Positions 1 through 5,329 of a stretch of DNA of 29,428 nucleotides are shown here, piece by piece; within the stretch, counting starts at the first letter, position 1, and every line of letters begins with the position of its first letter. The DNA is from a virus. The position numbers were made by a program, and so were the translations under genes. The stretch lies in IMG/VR virus record IMGVR_UViG_3300041964_000018, positions 1-29,428 of that record; one strand, written 5' to 3'. The notes beneath the pieces were generated by a model. It was not told where the DNA came from and ran no database searches. It saw nothing but the letters and a program-made list of their open reading frames with translations.

Positions 1-5
1 GCCGC

Positions 6-257
6 ATGAAACACGCCCGCGAAGACTACAACCGCATCCAAGATCCGGCCGGGCTGATCCCCGAGGACGAGCCGGTGTTCCTCATGCGGGCACCCGACTT
101 GGCCGCCCCGTTCGCGGTGATGGCGTGGGTGCAGGAGGCCATGCGGTTCGGAGCGGCTGACGCCATCTTGCGCGCCGCCTTTGAGCAAGCGCTGGCGATG
201 CGCCGGTCTCAGGCCCGTGGCTATCCGCACGCCAAGATCCCGGACATGCCAGCATGA
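6..257 (+). CDS. hypothetical small phage protein
   Basis: An 83-residue acidic and alanine-rich protein of unknown function. I see no membrane segment, signal peptide or metal-binding motif. The body (DEPVFLMRAPDLAAPFAVMA and a following amphipathic stretch) looks helical. The ATG lies at the very edge of the window, so its ribosome-binding site cannot be judged. Its TGA overlaps a possible 19-residue ORF that leads into the DUF3307 gene. This places it as the first visible member of a run of small coupled genes. It has the look of an accessory phage protein, but I do not recognise it. Confidence 0.6.
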   Translation: MKHAREDYNRIQDPAGLIPEDEPVFLMRAPDLAAPFAVMAWVQEAMRFGAADAILRAAFEQALAMRRSQARGYPHAKIPDMPA

Positions 258-313
258 ATCCCGACCGCATGTCGCTGGCGCTCAAGGCGCGGGAACAGAG
301 GAGGGGAGCGTGA
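254..313 (+). CDS. possible tiny coupling ORF (19 aa)
   Basis: A 19-residue reading frame, MNPDRMSLALKAREQRRGA, starts on an ATGA overlap with the preceding stop. It ends on a TGATG overlap with the next gene's ATG at 313. It may be a real micro-gene or just a ribosome bridge that keeps translation coupled between its neighbours. Its last codons contain the purine-rich ribosome-binding site of the next gene. No function can be assigned. Confidence 0.3.
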   Translation: MNPDRMSLALKAREQRRGA

Positions 314-654
314 TGGCCTTCGAGCTTTTGCTGGCGCTGTTGGTCGGGCACGCCCTCGCGGATTACCCCCTCCAGGGCGACTTTCTGGCTCGCGGCAAGA
401 ACGCGGCCGCGCCTCTGCCGGGCGTGCCGTGGCCCACCATCCTGCTGGCCCATGCAGCGATCCACGGCGGCTTCGTCGGCTACCTCACCGGGTCGGTTTG
501 GCTCGGGCTTGCCGAGTTCGTGGTCCACGCCGGCATCGACCACGCAAAGTGTACGGGCCGCTTCGGCACAGGTGAGCGCGCGTTCAACATCGACCAGGGG
601 TTGCACGTCGCTTGTAAGGTGCTGTGGGTGCTGATCGCTGGGGCGAACGCATGA
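313..654 (+). CDS. DUF3307-like membrane protein
   Basis: A 113-residue hydrophobic protein resembling the DUF3307 family, which occurs in phages and bacteria and has no established function. The N-terminus FELLLALLVGHALADYPLQG is the recognisable family opening. Two further hydrophobic segments follow, around residues 45-70 and near the C-terminus, so it is probably a multi-span inner-membrane protein. I choose the ATG at 313 because a strong purine-rich site (gaggggag) lies a few bases upstream; the longer frame from 181 runs antisense-like sequence through the preceding gene. The stop overlaps the next start in an ATGA. A holin role is conceivable, but the recognisable lysis genes are elsewhere (25953-27494). 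Confidence 0.65.
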   Translation: MAFELLLALLVGHALADYPLQGDFLARGKNAAAPLPGVPWPTILLAHAAIHGGFVGYLTGSVWLGLAEFVVHAGIDHAKCTGRFGTGERAFNIDQGLHVACKVLWVLIAGANA

Positions 655-1022
655 CCCGCGACCGCATCACCCTCGGCGCGGTCCACTGGGGCGTCATCGG
701 CGTCTGCTTCGTCGTGCTCATCGAGCTGGCTCGCTGTTCCGCCCAAGCCTCTGACACCCTAGGCCCCGCCAAGTGCGAGCGGCTGACCAGCATACCCGAG
801 GGGCTGCGGTTTACGGGGAGGGTGGTGCAGGCTGAGGGATTAGCTACGGGCGCGCAGTCTGCGCCTGACCTCGTTGGCGATGGCCTTCTCGATGAAGGCG
901 TTCCGGTCCTCTTTCGGCTCCAGCACGGCGGCGATCTTCTCGAACGTGCCCGCCGCCACGCGCAGGGAGTGGAACTCCCGCTCGCCCTTGCTTGTCCGCC
1001 CCATGCGGGGGCTTGTCGCTGA
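651..1022 (+). CDS. small single-span membrane protein, C-terminus doubtful
   Basis: The frame starts at an ATGA overlap with the DUF3307 gene and encodes one clear hydrophobic segment at about residues 10-29 (AVHWGVIGVCFVVLIELA). A short extramembrane region with two cysteines follows. The last 60 or so codons run straight through the oppositely oriented gene at 840-1004 and have no protein-like character. The real product may therefore end near 835-843, where stops occur in the two other frames and where one lost base would terminate it. Function is unknown; one span with a short tail is common among accessory phage proteins. Translation coupling to the preceding gene is the best evidence that the start is right. 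Confidence 0.45.
   Translation: MTRDRITLGAVHWGVIGVCFVVLIELARCSAQASDTLGPAKCERLTSIPEGLRFTGRVVQAEGLATGAQSAPDLVGDGLLDEGVPVLFRLQHGGDLLERARRHAQGVELPLALACPPHAGACR
840..1004 (-). CDS. ribbon-helix-helix-like small DNA-binding protein
   Basis: A 54-residue basic protein on the minus strand. Its pattern is a short strand (REFHSLRV) followed by two helices (GTFEKIAAVLEPKEDR, then AFIEKAIANEVRRRLRARS). That is the usual layout of Arc/CopG-type ribbon-helix-helix repressors, in which the strand of a dimer contacts the major groove. I assign it from this pattern, not from a strict motif. The ATG at 1004 gives a family-typical length; the frame extends to a TTG at 1040 with no clear ribosome-binding site for either. 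It is the only minus-strand gene in the left 3 kb and faces away from the gene at 1137, with an operator-like spacer between them. That arrangement suits an autoregulated repressor. No toxin partner is visible. Confidence 0.5.
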   Translation of the reverse strand: MGRTSKGEREFHSLRVAAGTFEKIAAVLEPKEDRNAFIEKAIANEVRRRLRARS

Positions 1023-1136
1023 TATCCGAAAATGAGTCAAAGAGGTCGTTTTCTGCTATCTGATATTGCAGCGTACCGGATAGCTGATACGGTGGCAATT
1101 AGATATCTGAATCCGCTCACCACAGGAGACTGCACG
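1005..1136. promoter_or_regulatory. divergent regulatory spacer with operator-like repeats
   Basis: This spacer separates the minus-strand ribbon-helix-helix-like gene from the plus-strand gene at 1137 and is clearly more AT-rich than its surroundings. It holds several related elements: GCTGATATCC at 1018-1027, TATCTGATA at 1057-1065, an imperfect palindrome at 1075-1093 with arms ACCG and CGGT around AGCT, and AGATATCT at 1101-1108. TATCTGA occurs twice (1057 and 1104) and GCTGATA twice (1018 and 1083). Such repeats suit binding of a small dimeric repressor such as the adjacent gene product. The promoters themselves cannot be placed with confidence. Confidence 0.4.
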
Positions 1137-1502
1137 ATGACCACCACCATGGAACACGAAGCCGCGCCTCTCGCTCACGCCGATTTCGCCACCCTGACGT
1201 CGCTTGCATGGCCGGACCCCACGCCGGAGATGCTGGGCGATCCCCGTTTCAACGCGATTTGGCAGGCCATCAAGGCTTGGGACATCAGCGTTCCGGGCGC
1301 CTATGGTGGCTACTGCGGCGCGACCGGAAATCATGTCCGCGCGATCCTCGATGCTATCGCCAAGGTGTCCGGCCCGCTTGTCATGGGCACCAGAGGCCCG
1401 TCGGCGGCGGAGATGCTGGCGAACCCCAGAGAGGTGCAGGAGCGCTGTACGTCGCCCGACACCGGCAACGAAGGCGAACTCGGCAGCGAGGGCCGGCCAT
1501 GA
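1137..1502 (+). CDS. conserved hypothetical phage protein
   Basis: A 121-residue protein. The region around residues 33-75 (DPRFNAIWQAIKAWDI, then GAYGGYCGATGNHVRAILDA) resembles a block I remember from other phage hypothetical proteins of alphaproteobacteria; no function is known. The N-terminus is threonine- and alanine-rich and the C-terminal 25 residues are polar and probably disordered. The ATG at 1137 is preceded by caggagactgcacg, a good ribosome-binding site that recurs before the gene at 2104 and in variant form before the major tail protein. The upstream in-frame extension to 1032 runs through the operator-like spacer and is not used. Its TGA overlaps the next start (ATGA). Confidence 0.6.
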   Translation: MTTTMEHEAAPLAHADFATLTSLAWPDPTPEMLGDPRFNAIWQAIKAWDISVPGAYGGYCGATGNHVRAILDAIAKVSGPLVMGTRGPSAAEMLANPREVQERCTSPDTGNEGELGSEGRP

Positions 1503-1732
1503 ACGTCGCCTTCTCCCCCGTCCGCGAGGACCGCTACAGCGCCACCATTGAGTGGGAGGAGCTTCGCGCTCTGATCGTGGAGGCCGTGCTGAAGGAGGTG
1601 GCCGTCAGGCCGGACCGCGCGAACATCGGCACTTCGCTCCAGATCAAGCAGGTTGAGGAGGGCAGCCCTGCCTATCGGGTGAACCGCTGGACCGCGACCG
1701 TGGAGATCATCAATCCGCAGGCCGTCGATTGA
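1499..1732 (+). CDS. hypothetical small phage protein
   Basis: A 77-residue soluble protein of unknown function starting on an ATGA overlap. Its order is a short strand (MNVAFSPVRED), a helix (WEELRALIVEAVLKEVA) and a beta-rich tail (SPAYRVNRWTATVEIINP), which suggests a small compact alpha-beta fold. It ends on a TTGA overlap with the next gene, so it is translationally embedded in the same operon. A much longer open frame covering it is out of phase upstream and is only a shadow of the preceding gene. I do not recognise the family. Confidence 0.6.
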   Translation: MNVAFSPVREDRYSATIEWEELRALIVEAVLKEVAVRPDRANIGTSLQIKQVEEGSPAYRVNRWTATVEIINPQAVD

Positions 1733-1968
1733 CCGACCACACCTCTGACTGCGCCGTTCACAACGAGCCCGCCTTTCCAGCGGGGCCGTGCAACTGCGGG
1801 ACAGGGTTGCTCCACTTAGCCGGCACGCTCGTGAACGACCTCATGAGCCTGTCGGATGAGGAGCTGCTGGCGGAGGTGATCGAAGACGGGCTCGCCCCTG
1901 AAGCGGAAGCCGCTCGCATCCGCGCCCGCATCAACGCCGCCCTCGACGAAGGCCCCGACAATGCATGA
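1729..1968 (+). CDS. hypothetical protein with N-terminal Cys/His cluster
   Basis: A 79-residue acidic protein that starts with TTG in a TTGA overlap. The first 25 residues contain C and H in the pattern CAVHNEPAFPAGPCNCG, a short cluster that could bind a metal and that I have seen in phage hypothetical proteins. The rest is a charged helical region (LSDEELLAEVIEDGLAPEAE). No function is established. The TTG is chosen because no ATG or GTG precedes the cysteine cluster and because the overlap matches its neighbours. The next small gene begins inside its last codons. Confidence 0.6.
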   Translation: MTDHTSDCAVHNEPAFPAGPCNCGTGLLHLAGTLVNDLMSLSDEELLAEVIEDGLAPEAEAARIRARINAALDEGPDNA

Positions 1969-2107
1969 GTGGCAGGAGACAGCAGCCGGCCGGCTCAGGT
2001 TCTGCCTAGTCGTCCTCCTGCTTGCGCCGGTCGCTTTCGGCCTATGGTTGCGCGACCGCTTCCCCGCTCCCCCAGAAGGCCCCGACACCCAGGAGACAGC
2101 ACGATGA
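1961..2107 (+). CDS. small single-span membrane protein (48 aa)
   Basis: A 48-residue frame starting at an ATG inside the end of the preceding gene and stopping in an ATGA overlap with the next. It has a short polar head (MHEWQETAAGRLR), one strongly hydrophobic span of about 20 residues (FCLVVLLLAPVAFGLWL), then basic residues and a proline-rich tail. Coupling at both ends plus a clean membrane segment make it convincing despite its size. It is probably an inner-membrane peptide with the basic RDR inside the cell. Function is unknown. Without it the 2.0-2.1 kb interval would have no gene. Confidence 0.55.
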   Translation: MHEWQETAAGRLRFCLVVLLLAPVAFGLWLRDRFPAPPEGPDTQETAR

Positions 2108-2292
2108 GCGAGAGCAACTTGGGAGCCCTGGTGCGCGTGTCGGACGACGGTGAGGTGTCATTCGACTTGGAGGCCATCCGCGCGAAGGCGGCTGAGCCGT
2201 GGGATCGTTTCGCCATCGATGTCCCAAGCTGGGCTTGGTGCCGCGTCGTTGTCGCAGCCCTTCAGGAGCCCACCCCCAATGCCCAAGCCTAG
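2104..2292 (+). CDS. hypothetical small phage protein
   Basis: A 62-residue soluble protein. The first half (LVRVSDDGEVSFDLEAIRAKA) looks like a strand-turn-strand followed by a helix, and the second half is rich in tryptophan. The ATG is preceded by caggagacagcacg, nearly identical to the site before the gene at 1137, which supports this start over the longer in-frame extension to 1969. It overlaps the stop of the preceding membrane peptide by four bases, and the lipoprotein gene starts inside its end. No family is recognised. Confidence 0.6.
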   Translation: MSESNLGALVRVSDDGEVSFDLEAIRAKAAEPWDRFAIDVPSWAWCRVVVAALQEPTPNAQA

Positions 2293-2557
2293 GACCAAGC
2301 GCGCCAGCACGCTGATGATGCTCGCCAGCGTCGCCGGATTTCTATCCGCTTGCGGAACGCCGGAAGAGCGTGCCCGCGCACGGGCCGAGTTCTACCGCAG
2401 CGAGATGGCCGCCATCGACAAGAGAGAGCGCCGGATCATCTACCTGCATGACGCTCGAACCAACCTCTGTTTCGTTAAGTCGGGCCTGTCGGTCGTCCAG
2501 ATCGCCTGCACTCCCGAGGCTATCCGACTGGCGAAGGAGCCCTCCCGTGTCCCGTAA
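2279..2557 (+). CDS. small phage lipoprotein
   Basis: A 92-residue protein with a textbook lipoprotein signal: basic start (MPKPRTKR), hydrophobic core (LMMLASVAGFL) and lipobox LSAC, giving a predicted lipidated Cys at residue 25. The mature part has a basic helix (EERARARAEFYRSEMAAIDK) and a C-terminal domain with two further cysteines, in NLCFVKSG and IACTPEA, which could form a disulfide in the periplasm. It is not obviously an Rz1-type spanin because it is not proline-rich and does not sit inside an Rz gene. Alternatives are a superinfection-exclusion or outer-membrane-anchored accessory protein. The start lies inside the preceding gene. Confidence 0.65.
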   Translation: MPKPRTKRASTLMMLASVAGFLSACGTPEERARARAEFYRSEMAAIDKRERRIIYLHDARTNLCFVKSGLSVVQIACTPEAIRLAKEPSRVP

Positions 2558-3099
2558 AAATCAAGCGCGCCAGCACGCCACGGGTGAGCGGATGACCTGG
2601 TATGCCGTCTTCACCCAGCCCATGCGCGAGCGCCGCGTAGAGCAGGAGCTTCGGGCCCAAGGGTTCGACGCCTACTCACCATCTGAAACCCGGTGGCGCA
2701 CCGTAGGGCACAAGCGCGCCCCCGCGGCATCTCCGCTTCTGGTGCGGTACGTGTTCGTTGACCTGGATCCGGCCGGGCCCCGCTTCGATTTGGTGCGCCA
2801 GACCTATGGCGTGGTCGGGATGGTGGGCATCCTGGGCGAGCCTAGAGCGATCGACCCCCGCTTTCATCGAGGGCGTGCGCGAGGCGGAGACGCTTGGCCA
2901 CTTCGACCGGACCAAGCCACCGGCCAAGATGACGTTCAAGCCGGGTCAGCCTGTTCGGGTGATCGCCGGTCCATTCACCGGCCACATGGTCGAGTTCATG
3001 GCGGCCAAGGACAACGAGAGCCGCGTGCGTGTGCTGCTGACCTTGTTCGGTCGCCCGGGGCCCATGACCATCGACCGCACGGCCCTAGAGGCCGCCTGA
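2547..3099 (+). CDS. NusG-family transcription elongation factor (phage paralogue), one-base frameshift
   Basis: The N-terminal half (TWYAVFTQPMRERRVEQELR, then a GFDAYSP block and a VRYVFVDLD strand) is the NusG N-terminal domain that binds the RNA polymerase clamp. The C-terminal half has a KOW motif (KPGQPVRVIAGPFTGHMVEF). The two halves lie in different frames: a run of five C at about 2857-2861 carries one C too many, and removing it gives one protein of about 183 residues. GTG at 2547 has a GAAGGAG site at good spacing; ATG at 2592 is an alternative giving about 168 residues. Host NusG is usually encoded near ribosomal genes, so a copy among phage genes is most likely a specialised factor like RfaH acting on phage late transcripts. 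That role is inferred. Confidence 0.75.
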
Positions 3100-3324
3100 T
3101 ACACTACCCCTTGCGCCAGAACACAAAGCAGGGCACATTCCCAAGTGGTGACCGGCTAGGGAGCAACGCGCTCCATGCCGAACAGGAGCCCAGCGGGCTT
3201 GGCCGGTCCCGGCGGACGGAGTTCCCGCACCCCTTCCGAAATGCGCCCCGACCAAGGGCAACAGATTCGAGCCCGCAACGCCGATCAACGCATCGCCTAG
3301 CGGCTCTACGCGCGGCTCGAACCC
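3100..3324 (+). other. structured spacer downstream of the NusG gene
   Basis: About 225 bases with no convincing gene. Three consecutive small hairpins can be drawn: GGAGC/GCTCC at 3160-3174, AGCCC/GGGCT at 3187-3199, and GCCG/CGGC at 3202-3213. No T-tract follows, so they are not terminators. A 41-residue frame at 3175-3300 overlaps them but has low-complexity composition and no ribosome-binding site. The spacer could act as RNA, for example as a loading site for the antiterminator encoded just upstream, but this is a guess. Confidence 0.3.
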
Positions 3325-3510
3325 CTAAGCCTGAGTGATGGTCTTGCCGTCGAGGTCCGTTGGGGCTTCGAGGTAAGCGTGGAGGGCGGCCATGCGCTCC
3401 TCATGGTCAGGCACAAGGGCCGTCCCGCACTCCAGTGCCGTCTGCCGGATCATCCGATCCAAGAGCACCGCCGGGTTCTCGGTCAACAGGTGCTCATCGG
3501 GGTCCGACAT
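3325..3510 (-). CDS. hypothetical minus-strand small protein
   Basis: A 61-residue protein on the minus strand with credible composition: an acidic start (MSDPDEHLLTENPAVLL), a helix (DRMIRQTALECG) and a second helix (HEERMAALHAYLEAP). The frame extends upstream to 3570, but that part would run into the start of the plus-strand gene at 3539, so the internal ATG at 3510 is preferred. The ribosome-binding site is weak. It is divergent from the HEAGH-motif gene, with under 30 bases between the starts. Function is unknown. The plus-strand frames over the same bases are shadows. Confidence 0.5.
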   Translation of the reverse strand: MSDPDEHLLTENPAVLLDRMIRQTALECGTALVPDHEERMAALHAYLEAPTDLDGKTITQA

Positions 3511-3538
3511 GGGGCCCACTCTACCACGAGGAGCCCAG

Positions 3539-3964
3539 ATGCACAGCATCGACCTCGGCTCCGGCGTCACCTCTGAGGTTCACGACGGCTTCGCTCGCAC
3601 CGTCTACCCGGACGGGTTCCACATGGACGCCACCCGGCCCGATACGTCGGAGAACAGGGCGGAAGCTGCGGACCAGAGCTACCCGGCAACTGCCGAAGGT
3701 GTGTGGCAGAGCCTGCTCGAGCATGAGGCCGGCCACACCCTCGCCGGCCGGATCCTGTTCGGCACCGAGAGCGCCGTCCTACGCCACGAAAGCGGGGCAG
3801 ATCCCCACCGCTACGCCAAGCGCCTGCACGAGGAGGCTTTTGTCCTCAGCGCACAAAGATTGGCCAATACAGGGCAAGCCGACCCCGTCCTCGCCATGAA
3901 CGCCTGGGCGGCACGGAACATGATGGAGACGGTGCGCTCCCTGCTCCGGCCAGCCCTTGGGTAG
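3539..3964 (+). CDS. hypothetical protein with HEAGH motif
   Basis: A 141-residue protein. Residues around 60-70 read LLEHEAGHTLAGR, which contains the HExxH signature of zinc metallopeptidases. An acidic third ligand is possible downstream (for example in LHEEAF), but I cannot show a full gluzincin or metzincin site, and the motif may be structural. The N-terminal 50 residues are polar. The ATG is preceded by cgaggagcccag, a good ribosome-binding site, which decides it over the longer frame from 3392. The HNH gene begins inside its last codons. Chance occurrence of the motif cannot be excluded. Confidence 0.55.
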   Translation: MHSIDLGSGVTSEVHDGFARTVYPDGFHMDATRPDTSENRAEAADQSYPATAEGVWQSLLEHEAGHTLAGRILFGTESAVLRHESGADPHRYAKRLHEEAFVLSAQRLANTGQADPVLAMNAWAARNMMETVRSLLRPALG

Positions 3965-4271
3965 GCTCACCAACATCAAGCCGCAGCTCGGCTCCATCGG
4001 CCCACGCCTCAAGCCACCGCTTAAGCTGGTCGAGCAGTTCTACAGCAGCCCCGAGTGGCTCGCCCTACGCGCCAAGCGCAAGCGGGACCCCGACTACCAA
4101 GCCGCACTCCAGCGCGCCAAGCCCGGCGAGCGGGTGATCCTCGACCACATCCGTGAGCGCAGGGACGGAGGCGACGACCTCGATCCCAACAACACGGCCT
4201 GGCTCACGAACTCAGAGCACCAAGCAAAGACCGCACGCGAGCGCAGCCGGCGGGCAAGGGGACAGACGTGA
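3957..4271 (+). CDS. HNH endonuclease-like protein
   Basis: A 104-residue basic protein. The core VILDHIRERRDGGDDLDPNN (residues 60-79) and the following SEHQAKTARE match the HNH beta-beta-alpha nuclease fold: first His at 64 (DH), Asn at 78-79 and last His at 88. The zinc-binding cysteine pairs seen in some HNH proteins are absent. Small HNH proteins encoded near terminase genes, such as HK97 gp74, help terminase cut DNA during packaging, and the terminase genes begin about 700 bases downstream. The start is a TTG overlapping the end of the preceding gene. A free homing endonuclease is the alternative. Confidence 0.75.
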   Translation: MGRLTNIKPQLGSIGPRLKPPLKLVEQFYSSPEWLALRAKRKRDPDYQAALQRAKPGERVILDHIRERRDGGDDLDPNNTAWLTNSEHQAKTARERSRRARGQT

Positions 4272-4432
4272 ACCAGTCCCGCCCCACCCAAGGCCCGGAT
4301 ATCGAGGAGCAATGGCGTCGCGCCTTCGACGGACTGTGGGACATGGCCCGGACGTGGCAGCGCGAGGTCAACCCAGAACACAACGCCAAGACGGCGAAGG
4401 CCAAGGGCCGGAGAGCGAAAGGGCAGGGATGA
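4268..4432 (+). CDS. hypothetical small basic protein (54 aa)
   Basis: A 54-residue frame starting with GTG in a GTGA overlap with the HNH stop and ending in an ATGA overlap with the next gene. The middle (EEQWRRAFDGLWDMARTWQR) is an amphipathic, tryptophan-rich helix. The tail (AKTAKAKGRRAKGQG) is strongly basic and could bind nucleic acid. Its position between an HNH nuclease and the terminase genes makes a packaging or DNA-handling role imaginable, but nothing proves it. It is real by coupling on both sides. Confidence 0.5.
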   Translation: MNQSRPTQGPDIEEQWRRAFDGLWDMARTWQREVNPEHNAKTAKAKGRRAKGQG

Positions 4433-4692
4433 CGCGGTTCGCTGAAGAGTTCATCGGGCCTGCGCGCATGGCGGCAGCTCGGGACAGTCGATGGAGACCA
4501 ACAATGCCCGGAGAGAACGGAGACCCCTCGGGTCCCTACGGCAAAGGGAAGCTCCCGCTGCTCCCGACGGGCGGCTCCGGCCTACCGCCCGCGCCCAACC
4601 AGATGAGCGAAGAGCGGGTAAGGCAGATCATCCGAGAGGAGATCGCCAAGCACCACGCAGAGACGGCTGCCGGTCGCGTGTTCGGTTTCTGA
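4429..4692 (+). CDS. hypothetical small phage protein
   Basis: An 87-residue frame beginning at an ATGA overlap. Residues 26-58 are rich in glycine and proline (GENGDPSGPYGKGKLPLLPT) and probably disordered; the C-terminus (SEERVRQIIREEIAKHHAE) is a clear charged helix. A second ATG at 4504 would give a 62-residue version that keeps the helix. I prefer 4429 because of the overlap. The pattern of a disordered linker plus terminal helix suggests a small oligomerising or adaptor protein, but the family is not recognised. Confidence 0.5.
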   Translation: MTRFAEEFIGPARMAAARDSRWRPTMPGENGDPSGPYGKGKLPLLPTGGSGLPPAPNQMSEERVRQIIREEIAKHHAETAAGRVFGF

Positions 4693-4705
4693 GCAGGAGG
4701 CAGGA

Positions 4706-4885
4706 ATGTGGACGCGCATAGGCTTCGTCACCAAGGCCCAGCTCGGAGAGATGCAGAGGCGTGGCCTTAAGGCCAAGGAAGCGGTGGACCGCATCTTCGC
4801 GGAAGCCAAGGCACGTCACCCACAAGCCACGGTGGTCATGACCCCGAGCACAGACGGCTTCAGCATCGACGCCCTCCCGAACTGA
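4706..4885 (+). CDS. hypothetical small protein (59 aa)
   Basis: A 59-residue frame with a strong ribosome-binding site (gcaggaggcagga) directly before the ATG. It reads as a helix (KAQLGEMQRRGLKAKEAVDR), a second helix (IFAEAKARHPQA) and a short strand (TVVMTPSTDGFSI). The compact alpha-beta pattern and the site make it convincing. It is the last gene before the G-tract and palindromes that precede the terminase. Function is unknown. Confidence 0.55.
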   Translation: MWTRIGFVTKAQLGEMQRRGLKAKEAVDRIFAEAKARHPQATVVMTPSTDGFSIDALPN

Positions 4886-5002
4886 GGGGGGGGGTATCTC
4901 AAATTTGAGAACCGGGCTCTCGCGATTTCACCGGCGCCCCCGCCATTCACAGAATAAAACCAGCCCGTTTGAAATCCGGGCCAGCAATTCAAAGGCTCCA
5001 TC
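4886..5002. other. candidate packaging-site region: G9 tract and palindromes before terS
   Basis: A 117-base non-coding interval directly upstream of the small terminase gene. It starts with nine consecutive G (4886-4894), followed by the perfect 14-bp palindrome TCTCAAATTTGAGA (4897-4910). Further on is an inverted repeat, GCCCG and CGGGC, around 4967-4985. In many HK97-like and lambdoid phages the cos or pac site lies just before terS, so this is the natural place for it here. It could equally contain the promoter and operator of the packaging operon. No cut site can be read from sequence alone. Confidence 0.35.
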
Positions 5003-5329
5003 ATGCCCAGAGGCGGCGCACGTCCTGGCGCTGGACGGCCCCCTAAGGGTCAGAGCCGCGCCGAAACAAAGACTCGAGACACCGATGTCCGCCGGGCGGC
5101 CAGGGCCGAGGGCGTCTCTCCGCTGGAGTACATGCTGAAGGTCATGAACGACCCGCTGGCGGAGGACGCTCGGCGGGACAAGATGGCCCAAGCCGCGGCG
5201 CCCTTCGTTCACGCGAAGCCGGGCGAGAAGCCCATGGGCAAGAAGGGCGAGCAGGAGGCGGCGGCTGGCCGGGTCGGCGGGAAGTATGCCCCGCCGAGCG
5301 CGCCGAAGCTGGTCGTCAGCAACCCGTGA
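5003..5329 (+). CDS. terminase small subunit-like protein
   Basis: A 108-residue protein beginning [17 protein letters not shown], an opening I associate with small terminase subunits in phages of alphaproteobacteria; it binds DNA through basic residues. The central part ([20 protein letters not shown]) is helical and the tail is lysine-, glycine- and alanine-rich. Small terminase recognises the packaging site and positions the large subunit. The assignment rests on the opening motif, its length, and its position: it ends in a GTGA overlap with the large terminase. The candidate cos/pac region lies immediately upstream. Confidence 0.75.
   Translation: MPRGGARPGAGRPPKGQSRAETKTRDTDVRRAARAEGVSPLEYMLKVMNDPLAEDARRDKMAQAAAPFVHAKPGEKPMGKKGEQEAAAGRVGGKYAPPSAPKLVVSNP

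Noticed and set aside
3175-3300. 41-residue plus-strand ORF
   Set aside because: No ribosome-binding site, low-complexity composition, and overlap with strong small hairpins. Treated as part of a non-coding spacer.
3262-3330. tRNA-like TTCGA sequences on both strands
   Set aside because: The flanking bases do not form a T-arm stem, and no acceptor, D or anticodon arms can be drawn around them.
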